Shown here piece by piece: positions 1 to 6,022 of a stretch of 10,402 bases of DNA. Within the stretch, counting starts at the first letter, position 1; the number at the start of each line of letters is the position of its first letter. The stretch covers positions 1-10,402 of the forward strand of contig CADBNA010000462.1 in assembly GCA_902795835.1 (NCBI GenBank). Direction: 5' to 3'. Made by a program: the position numbers and the translations under genes. The notes under the pieces were generated by a model. The model was given only the letters and a program-made list of their open reading frames with translations. It was not told the origin of the DNA and searched no databases. The stretch is from an uncultured Lachnospiraceae bacterium (GTDB taxonomy: Bacteria > Bacillota_A > Clostridia > Lachnospirales > Lachnospiraceae).

Positions 1-685
1 CGTCGCCCCGCACGATACGCTGTGCCAGGCCTTCCACCACGGCGGTCTTGCCGACGCCGGGCTCGCCGATCAGCACCGGGTTGTTCTTGGTCTTACGGCT
101 CAGGATGCGGACCACGTTGCGGATCTCGGAATCCCTGCCGATAACCGGGTCCAGCTTCTGCTGCCGTGCCCGCTCCACCAGGTCATAGCCGTATTTGTTA
201 AGAGTATCATAGGTGGCTTCCGGATTGTCGGACATTACCTTCTGGTTGCCGCGGACAGCGGACAGCGCCTGCAGGAAGCCGTCTTTTGTAATATTGTGGC
301 GGGCAAAGAGAGCCTTCATGTCCCTGTCTGCCCTGTCCAGCATGGCCAGGAACAGGTGCTCCACGGAAACATACTCGTCCCCCATCGCCTTGGCATGGTC
401 TTCCGCCTCTGTCAGCACGCGGTTGGCGTCATTGGAAAAATACATATTGGCGCTCTGGCCGCTGACCTTGGGATAACCGCTGATGATGCCGGTCAGGTCA
501 CCCCTGAAGCCGTCTGCATTGACTCCCATCTTCTGGAGGAGCTTCAGGATCAGGCTGTCCTCCAGCGAAATAAGGCTCATAAGGATATGGGCCTGTTCCA
601 CCTGCTGGTTGCCGTACTCCAGCGCCACCTTCTGGACGCCGTTGACTGCTTCTACTGATTTCTGGGTAAATTTATTAATATTCAT
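1..685 (-). CDS. clpB: ATP-dependent disaggregase ClpB, N-terminal part (truncated by window edge)
   Basis: ClpB is the Hsp100 ring ATPase that pulls polypeptides out of aggregates together with DnaK in the cytoplasm. Only the first 228 codons are visible; the gene continues past position 1. Residues 1-145 form the double Clp N domain that contacts substrate. They are followed by a linker with [16 protein letters not shown] and then [12 protein letters not shown], the usual entry to the first AAA+ module. The Walker A loop GEPGVGKT lies at residues 207-214. The KYGxDL linker favours ClpB over ClpC. The start is fixed by AAGGAGG seven bases upstream of an ATG followed by the typical [10 protein letters not shown] opening. 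It is preceded by a sigma-A promoter overlapped by a CIRCE operator, so HrcA-type heat-shock repression is expected. Assignment is firm; the M-domain and second ATPase module cannot be checked here. Confidence 0.96.
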   Translation of the reverse strand, partial: MNINKFTQKSVEAVNGVQKVALEYGNQQVEQAHILMSLISLEDSLILKLLQKMGVNADGFRGDLTGIISGYPKVSGQSANMYFSNDANRVLTEAEDHAKAMGDEYVSVEHLFLAMLDRADRDMKALFARHNITKDGFLQALSAVRGNQKVMSDNPEATYDTLNKYGYDLVERARQQKLDPVIGRDSEIRNVVRILSRKTKNNPVLIGEPGVGKTAVVEGLAQRIVRGD

Positions 686-686
686 G

Positions 687-702
687 CGGAAACCTCCTTC
701 CG
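687..702 (-). promoter_or_regulatory. clpB ribosome binding site held in a small hairpin loop
   Basis: On the minus strand the 5-bp arms CGGAA and TTCCG flank the loop GGAGGT, so the Shine-Dalgarno core of clpB sits in the loop of a small hairpin seven bases before the start codon. The pairing is seen directly. Whether such a weak stem forms at growth temperature and affects translation is speculative. Confidence 0.35.
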
Positions 703-801
703 TTGATTGTTTATGAATTCATTGCCGGGCTTCAGGAATCCCTTCCGCCCTGAGCCATTTGATGCAATCTCTTTGGGGCTGTGCATCTTTCTGCTTTAAT
801 A

Positions 802-822
802 AAGGACCCCTCACGGGCCCTT
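802..822 (-). promoter_or_regulatory. Hairpin at the 5' end of the clpB leader RNA
   Basis: In the minus-strand transcript, arms AAGGGCCC and GGGTCCTT (one G-U pair) close a five-base loop and are followed by TTATT. The hairpin starts only a few bases after the predicted transcription start near 825. It could protect the 5' end of the mRNA or act as a weak early terminator. The U-run is short, so a strong terminator is unlikely. Confidence 0.4.
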
Positions 823-831
823 GCAGAATTG

Positions 832-859
832 ATTATAGCATAATTGTTAGCACTGTCAA
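832..859 (-). promoter_or_regulatory. Sigma-A promoter of clpB
   Basis: Read on the minus strand, TTGACA (854-859) and TATAAT (832-837) are both perfect consensus hexamers, separated by 16 bases. A TG one base before the -10 box makes an extended -10 element. The predicted start is near 825, giving a leader of about 140 nt before clpB. The -35 box is embedded in the CIRCE operator, so repressor binding would block polymerase. Confidence 0.88.
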
Positions 860-873
860 CCGTCGAGTGCTAA
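847..873 (-). promoter_or_regulatory. CIRCE operator (HrcA binding site)
   Basis: The sequence is the inverted repeat TTAGCACTG, nine bases, GAGTGCTAA. It differs from the canonical CIRCE arms (TTAGCACTC, nine bases, GAGTGCTAA) at a single position. CIRCE is bound by the HrcA repressor and controls groE and dnaK operons in many Firmicutes. Here it overlaps the -35 box and spacer of the clpB promoter, so clpB is predicted to belong to the HrcA regulon. hrcA itself is not in the window. Confidence 0.93.
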
Positions 874-893
874 AAATTATCTAAAATCATTAT

Positions 894-933
894 AAAAACC
901 GCTGCCATTTCCCATGGAAGGAGATGACAGCGG
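894..933 (-). terminator. Rho-independent terminator after rarA
   Basis: On the minus strand, arms CCGCTGTCAT and ATGGCAGCGG (10 pairs including one U-G) are followed directly by TTTTTAT. It lies about 80 bases after the rarA stop and only about 20 bases before the CIRCE element. It therefore separates the rarA transcript from the clpB promoter. Confidence 0.9.
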
Positions 934-1012
934 CTGTACCGTTGTTTTGTTTATTTCCCGTTGGTTTATTTCTCCGGTCAATCATCCGCTGATTTTCCGT
1001 TCATTCTTCCGC

Positions 1013-2398
1013 TTATTCCTTTGGCATCGGTTTCCCGATCCGCTCAAAATATGCGCGGATGTTCTGTTCATACCCGTTTTCGGACGGAATATAAAAGCGC
1101 TCATCCGCCACGCCGTCCGGCATATACTGCTGGTCCACATAATGTCCCGGGTAATCATGCGCGTATTTATAGCCTGTCCCGTTGCCCTTGAAGCTGCCCT
1201 GCCCCGTTTCCGCCGCCCGGGCGTCCGCTTCATAGTGCACATCCCGAAGGTACATGGGCACCGGCAGGTTCCCGGTGGCCCGCACCGCAGCCTGGGCCTT
1301 GTCAATCGCCATGACCACCGCATTGGACTTGGGCGCGCAGGCCACATAGGTCGCGGCATGGGTGAGAATAATCCTGGCTTCGGGAAGCCCGATGCGCTCC
1401 ACGGCCAGGGAAGCGTTGGTCGCCACCACCAGCGCCATGGGGTCCGCATTGCCCACGTCCTCGGACGCGCAGATCATGATGCGGCGGGCAATGAATTTGA
1501 TATCCTCCCCGGCCTCCAGCATTCTCGCCACATAATAGGCCGCGGCGTCGGGATCGGACCCGCGCATGCTTTTGATAAATGCGGAGATCGTATCGTAATG
1601 GTTATTGCCGTCCTTATCATAGCCGATGGCCCGCTTCTGGATGCACTCCTGCATGATGTCCAGCGTCAGGTGAATGCATCCCGCGTCCGGCCCGCTGCCC
1701 TCCGGATCCGTAGTCAGTACCGCGAGTTCCACGGCATTCAGCGCCGCCCTTGCGTCCCCTTCCGCAATGTCGCTCAGAAATTCCACCGCGTTGTCGTCGA
1801 TATAGGGATGGTACATACCCATGCCCTTCTTTTCGTCATTTACAGCCCGGAGGATCAGCGTCTTAATATTGTCCCTGGAGAGGGGCTTCAGTTCAAAGAG
1901 CCTTGACCGGGAAATCAGGGCCCGGTTGACCTCAAAGAAAGGATTTTCCGTAGTGGCGCCGATCAGCGTCACCGTCCCGTCCTCCACAAAGGGAAGCAGA
2001 TAGTCCTGCTGGGCTTTGTTAAACCGGTGGATCTCGTCGATGAACAGGATCGTCTTCTGCCCGTAGGCTGCCATAATATCTTTGGCATGGCTGACCACTT
2101 CTTCCATATCCTTCTTGCCGGCGGTGGTGGCGTTCAGCTGTTTAAAGTCCGCGTGGGTGGTGTTGGCGATCACCTTGGCGATGGTAGTCTTGCCGGTGCC
2201 GGGAGGTCCGAACAGGATGACGGATCCCAGCTTGTCCGCCTTAATCGCGCGGTACAGCAGCTTATCCCTGCCGATAATATGCTCCTGCCCCACGATCTCG
2301 TCCAGCGTATCCGGACGAAGGCGCGAAGCCAGGGGTCCTTCACCCCTGGCCTGCTGTTCTTTGATATTCTGCTGCCGCATATAGTCGAAAAGATCCAT
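1013..2398 (-). CDS. rarA: Replication-associated recombination protein A (RarA/MgsA), AAA+ ATPase
   Basis: RarA (MgsA; Mgs1/WRNIP1 in eukaryotes) is a clamp-loader-like AAA+ ATPase acting at stalled or collapsed replication forks. The 461-residue protein shows, in order: an N-terminal segment with PLASRLRPDTLDEIVGQEH (residues 22-40); Walker A GPPGTGKTT (64-72); Walker B ILFIDEIH (117-124); sensor 1 GATTEN (147-152); an arginine-finger region SRSR (163-166); sensor 2 GDAR (214-217); and the MgsA tetramerisation region with KSMRGSDPDAAAYYVARML (276-294). It ends in the usual YIPxxxGYE-type tail. Length is close to the family's usual size, a little long at the C-terminus. The start is supported by GGGAG seven bases upstream of the ATG. 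It lies 33 bases after the symporter gene and is probably cotranscribed with it; a clear terminator follows. Confidence 0.97.
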   Translation of the reverse strand: MDLFDYMRQQNIKEQQARGEGPLASRLRPDTLDEIVGQEHIIGRDKLLYRAIKADKLGSVILFGPPGTGKTTIAKVIANTTHADFKQLNATTAGKKDMEEVVSHAKDIMAAYGQKTILFIDEIHRFNKAQQDYLLPFVEDGTVTLIGATTENPFFEVNRALISRSRLFELKPLSRDNIKTLILRAVNDEKKGMGMYHPYIDDNAVEFLSDIAEGDARAALNAVELAVLTTDPEGSGPDAGCIHLTLDIMQECIQKRAIGYDKDGNNHYDTISAFIKSMRGSDPDAAAYYVARMLEAGEDIKFIARRIMICASEDVGNADPMALVVATNASLAVERIGLPEARIILTHAATYVACAPKSNAVVMAIDKAQAAVRATGNLPVPMYLRDVHYEADARAAETGQGSFKGNGTGYKYAHDYPGHYVDQQYMPDGVADERFYIPSENGYEQNIRAYFERIGKPMPKE

Positions 2399-2414
2399 TC
2401 TGCTGCTCCCTGTG

Positions 2415-2430
2415 CCGGCATATCAGCCGG
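2415..2430 (-). other. Small hairpin between symporter gene and rarA
   Basis: A 5-bp inverted repeat, CCGGC and GCCGG with a six-base loop, fills most of the 33-base gap between the symporter stop and the rarA start. No U-run follows, so it is not a terminator; it lies just before the rarA ribosome site. A role in mRNA processing or translation is possible but unsupported. Confidence 0.3.
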
Positions 2431-2431
2431 A

Positions 2432-3658
2432 TTATTTATTCAGCTTCCCGTTCTCCCATTTCGTAACGCAGATGGAGCAGGAAATGTCGCCGGTAATGTT
2501 GAGGCAGGTACGCCCCATATCGAAGATACGGTCCACGCCGTAAATAATCATGATCATATCCACCGGAATGCCCATGGCGGTCAGCACCATGGCCAGCATG
2601 ATCATTCCTGCGCCGGAAACGCCCGCCGTACCGATGGAGGCCACTGTCGCAGTCACAACTACCGTTACCATCTGGGCGATAGTCAGGTGAATGCCGCAGC
2701 AGGCAGCCAGGAAAATGGTCGCCACACACTGGTAAATGGCAGTACCGTCCATATTGACGGTGGAGCCCAGGGGCAGGACGAAGGAAGCAATGTCTTCATC
2801 CGCGCCCATCTCTTTGGCGCACTCTGTGGAAACAGGCAGTGTTGCCGCGGAGGAAGCGGAAGTGAACGCGAAAATCATGGCTGCCGCCGCTCCGCGGAAG
2901 AATTCCACAGGGCTCATGCCGGCAAAGATCCTGACTGACAGGGAATATACCAGGATGGTGTGCAGCGCGTAAGCGATGTAGGCGAAGAGAATAACCAGCG
3001 CCAGGGATCCGATAATCTGTGCGCCCTGGGTTGCCACCACCCAGGCGATCATGGTGAATACGCCGATGGGGGACAGGGAAATGATGAATGCCATCACCTG
3101 TTCAATCACCGCATAGGCGGACTCCACAAAACGTTTGCACATTTCGCCCTTTTCGCCGGCTGCCAGTATGCCTCCGCCCAGCAGGATCGAAATTACAATG
3201 ACCTGCAGCATGTTGGCCGCAGTAAAGGATGCCCACATATTGGTGGGGAAAATGCCTACCAGCGTATCCATGAAATTAGCGCTGGTCGCGCCGCTCCATT
3301 CCGCGCCCTCTGCCAGCGGCAGAGCCTTGAAGAGGCCCGCGCCGTTGAAAATGCTGCCCATCACCAGGCCGATCACACAGGCGATGGCCGTGGTGCAGAG
3401 GAAATAGGCCAGGGATTTCCATCCCACGGAGCCTACTTTTTTCATATCACCCATGGACACGATACCGCCGATCATGGAGAGCACCACAACCGGTACAACA
3501 ATGAATTTCAGCAGATTAATAAAAATCGTACCGAAGGGCTTCAGGTAATTGGTGGTAAAGTCCGCAAGGCCGGCAGCCGCGCAGATCAGACCCACAACGA
3601 TACCCGCGATCAGGGCAATGGTAATCCTGACCGGAAGTGACATTTTCTTTTTATTCAT
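2432..3658 (-). CDS. Cation:dicarboxylate (glutamate/aspartate-type) symporter, DAACS family
   Basis: This is a secondary transporter of the dicarboxylate/amino acid:cation symporter family (GltPh/GltT/DctA/EAAT fold), expected in the cytoplasmic membrane and driven by Na+ or H+. The 408 residues carry the family hallmarks: hairpin 1 with SASSAATLPVS (267-277); the TM7 cation motif NMDGT (302-306); hairpin 2 GTAGVSGAG (343-351); and TM8 DRIFDMGRTCLNITGD with D376, D380, R383, N387 and D391. An arginine at the R383 position holds the side-chain carboxylate of acidic substrates in GltPh, so an acidic amino acid or dicarboxylate is favoured over serine/threonine; this is inference. ATG at 3658 is preceded by GGGGGAG at seven bases. 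It has its own promoter near 3764-3792, and rarA follows 33 bases later. Confidence 0.94.
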   Translation of the reverse strand: MNKKKMSLPVRITIALIAGIVVGLICAAAGLADFTTNYLKPFGTIFINLLKFIVVPVVVLSMIGGIVSMGDMKKVGSVGWKSLAYFLCTTAIACVIGLVMGSIFNGAGLFKALPLAEGAEWSGATSANFMDTLVGIFPTNMWASFTAANMLQVIVISILLGGGILAAGEKGEMCKRFVESAYAVIEQVMAFIISLSPIGVFTMIAWVVATQGAQIIGSLALVILFAYIAYALHTILVYSLSVRIFAGMSPVEFFRGAAAAMIFAFTSASSAATLPVSTECAKEMGADEDIASFVLPLGSTVNMDGTAIYQCVATIFLAACCGIHLTIAQMVTVVVTATVASIGTAGVSGAGMIMLAMVLTAMGIPVDMIMIIYGVDRIFDMGRTCLNITGDISCSICVTKWENGKLNK

Positions 3659-3713
3659 AGTAATCTCCCCCTGTGACTGTACGGACGCGTAAAGTGTCCG
3701 CCGTATTGTTCAG

Positions 3714-3755
3714 TCCGCAGGCCTTGCAGCAACGGCCATAGCATGCCTGCGTTGT
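3714..3755 (-). promoter_or_regulatory. Paired arms in the symporter 5' leader
   Basis: In the roughly 98-nt leader of the symporter mRNA, the arms CGCAGGC and GCCTGCG pair perfectly around a loop of about 22 bases. A second, weaker stem (CGGAC with GTCCG) lies between it and the ribosome site. The leader is structured, but I do not recognise a known riboswitch or T-box core. Confidence 0.35.
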
Positions 3756-3763
3756 TTTAAAGT

Positions 3764-3792
3764 ATTATATCGGAAAAGTCTCTTAACCGCAA
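3764..3792 (-). promoter_or_regulatory. Probable sigma-A promoter of the symporter-rarA transcript
   Basis: Read on the minus strand, TTGCGG (3787-3792) and a perfect TATAAT (3764-3769) are 17 bases apart. Predicted start is near 3757. The -35 box is only partly consensus, which together with the inverted repeats directly upstream suggests a regulated promoter. Confidence 0.65.
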
Positions 3793-3867
3793 TTCAGAGA
3801 AAGCCGGTTTCTGAAAAGATACCAGGAACCGGTTCCCGAAAAATCTCCTGGGCCTGCTCTGAAAAGA
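3792..3867. promoter_or_regulatory. Cluster of inverted and direct repeats upstream of the symporter promoter
   Basis: Three elements are visible. (1) An imperfect inverted repeat with arms TTCAGA and TCTGAA around a CCGG core at 3793-3815. (2) A perfect 12-bp palindrome GGAACCGGTTCC at 3825-3836, whose CCGG core is 25 bp from the first. (3) A 10-bp direct repeat TCTGAAAAGA at 3810-3819 and 3858-3867. They sit directly upstream of the symporter -35 box and between the two divergent promoters, a usual place for operators. The binding protein is unknown. Confidence 0.4.
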
Positions 3868-3870
3868 ATC

Positions 3871-3892
3871 GCGAATCTTCTTGATTATTCGC
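3871..3892. repeat. Inverted repeat GCGAAT/ATTCGC over the tRNA -35 region
   Basis: Six-base arms GCGAAT (3871-3876) and ATTCGC (3887-3892) flank ten bases containing the tRNA promoter's TTGATT. It may be an operator or chance. Confidence 0.3.
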
Positions 3893-3908
3893 AAAATCCG
3901 TGTATAAT
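3881..3908 (+). promoter_or_regulatory. Sigma-A promoter of tRNA-Ala
   Basis: TTGATT (3881-3886) and a perfect TATAAT (3903-3908) are 16 bases apart. The predicted start near 3915 leaves only a few leader bases before the mature tRNA 5' end. Confidence 0.8.
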
Positions 3909-3920
3909 AATTCTCCGTAT

Positions 3921-3993
3921 GGGGGCGTAGCTCAGTTGGGAGAGCGCCTCGTTCGCAACGAGGAGGTCAAGGGTTCGAATCCCTCCGTCTCCA
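3921..3993 (+). tRNA. tRNA-Ala (anticodon CGC)
   Basis: A full cloverleaf of 73 nt can be folded by eye: acceptor arms GGGGGCG/CGTCTCC, D stem GCTC/GAGC, anticodon stem CCTCG/CGAGG with loop TTCGCAA (anticodon CGC, reading GCG), and T loop TTCGAAT. The acceptor has the G3-U70 wobble pair, the main alanine identity element, and discriminator A73. CCA is not encoded: CTC follows A73, so the tail must be added by the CCA-adding enzyme. The outermost T-stem pair is an A-C mismatch (3969 with 3985), a small oddity. It is a stand-alone gene with its own promoter and terminator, convergent with the mobB operon. Confidence 0.96.
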
Positions 3994-4002
3994 CTCCATA
4001 AT

Positions 4003-4036
4003 AAAACCGCATCCGGTCAGGGTGCGGTTTTTATTT
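4003..4036 (+). terminator. Bidirectional terminator between tRNA-Ala and mobB
   Basis: The stem AAAACCGCATCC / GGGTGCGGTTTT (one T-G pair, five-base loop) is followed by TTATTT on the plus strand. On the minus strand the same stem is followed by TTTTATTAT. It therefore ends both the tRNA transcript and the minus-strand operon, whose last stop codon is about 27 bases away. Confidence 0.93.
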
Positions 4037-4062
4037 CGTTAAGTTTCCGGTTTCTGTTTCGG

Positions 4063-4776
4063 TCAGTCTGCGGTTTTACTCTGTTTGTCCGTAAAGAATC
4101 TCCGCATAATAAAATCCGTAATTCCATGGATATCGTCCGGTTCAAACGCGGGTACGCCTCCTGCTTTCTGTTTGGCCGGCCCGTCACTGTCCGGCATCCC
4201 GTCTGTCACAATGGCTTCGAAGACAGAGATATCTTCTGTAAATCCTTTGCCTGATGCCTCTCTGTAAATCCCGATCCTGGGAATGGCCGCATATTTAAAG
4301 CCTTCTGCCAGAATGATTCCCGGCCGGCAGCATTGCCCTGCAGGAGGAACAGTCTCCCCGGAAGAACCTTCATCTTTCTGTAATTCTGACGCTTTCTCCA
4401 TCAGCGCACGGTCTGCCCGCTGAACTGCTTCCTGCAGGTCCGGTCCTCCGGGGCCGCAGAGAATGACTGCGTCCGCGCCCGCTTTCCAAAACCGCCAGGA
4501 ATCCGTCCCCGGCACGTCATGCGCCAGATCCGTCTGTATATCCGTTTCCGGGGTCTTCCCCAGATTATCCGCAGAATCATCCGGTACAGCACTGCCGCCG
4601 TCGGCATTGCCGGAATTTCGCTTCAGCCCGTGCACGTCGTGCTTGATTACCGCAGTCAGCAGTCCTCTTTCCTTCAATGCCGGGAGCAGCCTTTCAATCA
4701 GAGTGGTTTTGCCGCTGCCTGACCAGCCGGCAAATCCCAGCACCGGATACATTGTCTGATAACATGGATTCCTCAT
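4063..4776 (-). CDS. mobB: MobB-like molybdopterin-guanine dinucleotide biosynthesis GTPase, enlarged
   Basis: MobB is a small P-loop GTP-binding protein that assists MobA in attaching GMP to molybdopterin, making the MGD cofactor of formate dehydrogenases and related molybdo/tungsto enzymes. Visible motifs: P-loop GWSGSGKTT (17-25); KHDVHG (45-50); PGTDSWRFWKAGADAV (89-104), matching the family's GKDSWRxxxAGA; ILAEGFK (155-161); IPRIGIYR (165-172); and a C-terminal DDIHGITDFIMRRF (214-227). At 237 residues it is clearly longer than the usual 160-175. The extra length is a hydrophilic, acidic insert at about 53-86 and another at about 132-150. The ATG overlaps the stop of the transporter gene (ATGA), implying translational coupling; an in-frame Met9 lacks a ribosome site. 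No mobA or molybdoenzyme is in the window. Family assignment is good; activity of this enlarged form is unproven. Confidence 0.85.
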   Translation of the reverse strand: MRNPCYQTMYPVLGFAGWSGSGKTTLIERLLPALKERGLLTAVIKHDVHGLKRNSGNADGGSAVPDDSADNLGKTPETDIQTDLAHDVPGTDSWRFWKAGADAVILCGPGGPDLQEAVQRADRALMEKASELQKDEGSSGETVPPAGQCCRPGIILAEGFKYAAIPRIGIYREASGKGFTEDISVFEAIVTDGMPDSDGPAKQKAGGVPAFEPDDIHGITDFIMRRFFTDKQSKTAD

Positions 4777-6011
4777 ACGCCCTCAGGTCTTTCTTTCTTT
4801 TTGGGAACAGGCGTCAGGCAGTACAGCAGGGCTACGGCAAGTACCGTAATGCTTACAAAGCGATAATACGGTACATAGGTTCCCATATGGTCCCTGACCA
4901 GACCCGCCACCAGCATCAGCCCTGCGTTGAGGAAGGTATTGACCATGTAATGGATCGAAAAAATCTGGCTGTAATGCGGTGTTCCATAGGCATTGAGCAC
5001 CGCTGTCATGGAACTCATGACACAGAAACTCACAAAGAGGCCGGTACAAAGCGACAGCACATATGCCGCGCCTGCGGAATGCACCATGGGCAGGAAAATG
5101 AAGCAGACTCCGGCGCCTGCCATACAGAATCTGTAGATCTTGCGGACGTCCATCCGGTCCAGCATCGGTCCGGCACTCAGCCGCCCAATGATATTGCCGG
5201 CGGAATACAGGCTCAGCGCCCTGGAGGCCGCTAAAGGATCGATTCCATGATCCACCAGGTTGGTCACCTCTGTATTGGTCATGGAATAAACGCACATGGA
5301 GGTGCATACCATCATGGCTGCCAGCGCATAAAAATAAGCTGTACGAAGGGCCTCATTCCGGGTATAATATCCGCCCTGCTCCGCATTGGCCGCTGCCTCC
5401 TGCACCCCGCCGAAAGCAGGATGCCTGCGGTCGTCCGCATTGGGTGTATCCCGCAGGAACAGCAGCGTAATGACAAAGCAGAGCACGCATCCGATCCCCA
5501 CCACATACCAGATGGAACGCCAGGAACCGGTCCGTTTGATCAGTTCCGCGGTCAAGGTCGGAAACACAAAGCCGCCGACCCCTCCGGAGGTCATCAGGAT
5601 AGCAAGCGCGGTACTCCGGTTTTTTGGGAAAAAGCTTGTGGCAATGACCTGGCTGGCCACATTGGAACCGCACATATTCATTGTGCTGAACAGAAGGCCG
5701 CAGCAGATCCAGAACAGGACCGGTCCCTGCACAAAGAAAACCATAATGGCAGAACCGATGGTGCCCGCCACGGCACCGGCCAGCAGGCAGGTTTTCGGGC
5801 TGAATTTCACATTCAGAAGCTGTCCTATAATAAAGCCCGCCACTGCCGATCCCAGGGACACCAGCGTCTGTCCGAAGGATGCCTGCGCCATAGACATGGA
5901 AAGCTCCTCTGTCATGCGGATGACATAGGAGCCAAAAGTATAAAGTGAGCCGCAAAGCATGATAAAGTAGTCAAAGCAGAGAATTGCCAGGACAATATAT
6001 CCGTAATACAT
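4773..6011 (-). CDS. Major facilitator superfamily transporter, OFA/monocarboxylate-like
   Basis: A 412-residue membrane protein with about twelve hydrophobic segments in two halves, split by a soluble loop at about 187-222. The C-half carries an MFS motif-A-like stretch, GRLSAGPMLDRMDVRK (276-291). The segments FPKNRSTALAILMTSGGVGG (128-147) and GSWRSIWYVVG (162-172), plus the loop end NEALRTAYFYALAA (219-232), resemble the oxalate/formate antiporter and monocarboxylate carrier group. The substrate cannot be read from sequence; a small organic anion is a guess. The ATG has AGAGG seven bases upstream, and the gene begins 11 bases after the OmpA-domain gene, so its ribosome site overlaps that stop region. 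Its stop overlaps the mobB start by four bases. The coupling to mobB suggests, by inference only, transport linked to a molybdenum or tungsten enzyme (for example formate). Confidence 0.86.
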   Translation of the reverse strand: MYYGYIVLAILCFDYFIMLCGSLYTFGSYVIRMTEELSMSMAQASFGQTLVSLGSAVAGFIIGQLLNVKFSPKTCLLAGAVAGTIGSAIMVFFVQGPVLFWICCGLLFSTMNMCGSNVASQVIATSFFPKNRSTALAILMTSGGVGGFVFPTLTAELIKRTGSWRSIWYVVGIGCVLCFVITLLFLRDTPNADDRRHPAFGGVQEAAANAEQGGYYTRNEALRTAYFYALAAMMVCTSMCVYSMTNTEVTNLVDHGIDPLAASRALSLYSAGNIIGRLSAGPMLDRMDVRKIYRFCMAGAGVCFIFLPMVHSAGAAYVLSLCTGLFVSFCVMSSMTAVLNAYGTPHYSQIFSIHYMVNTFLNAGLMLVAGLVRDHMGTYVPYYRFVSITVLAVALLYCLTPVPKKKERPEGV

Positions 6012-6022
6012 TCCTTATCCTC

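Noticed and set aside
914..1906. A 330-codon open frame on the plus strand opposite rarA
   Set aside because: Antisense to rarA, begins inside rarA's terminator, and shows His/Arg-rich composition typical of a shadow frame.
2027..3640. Long plus-strand frames opposite rarA and the symporter
   Set aside because: Translations are His/Gly/Asn-rich and without motifs; the minus-strand genes explain the sequence completely.
3659..3757. T-box or amino-acid riboswitch in the symporter leader
   Set aside because: No T-box consensus and no terminator/antiterminator pair between the leader stems and the start codon.
4063..4752. Alternative mobB start at the internal Met9
   Set aside because: No Shine-Dalgarno sequence lies before it, while the upstream ATG overlaps the transporter stop and has a GAGGG nearby, the usual coupled arrangement.
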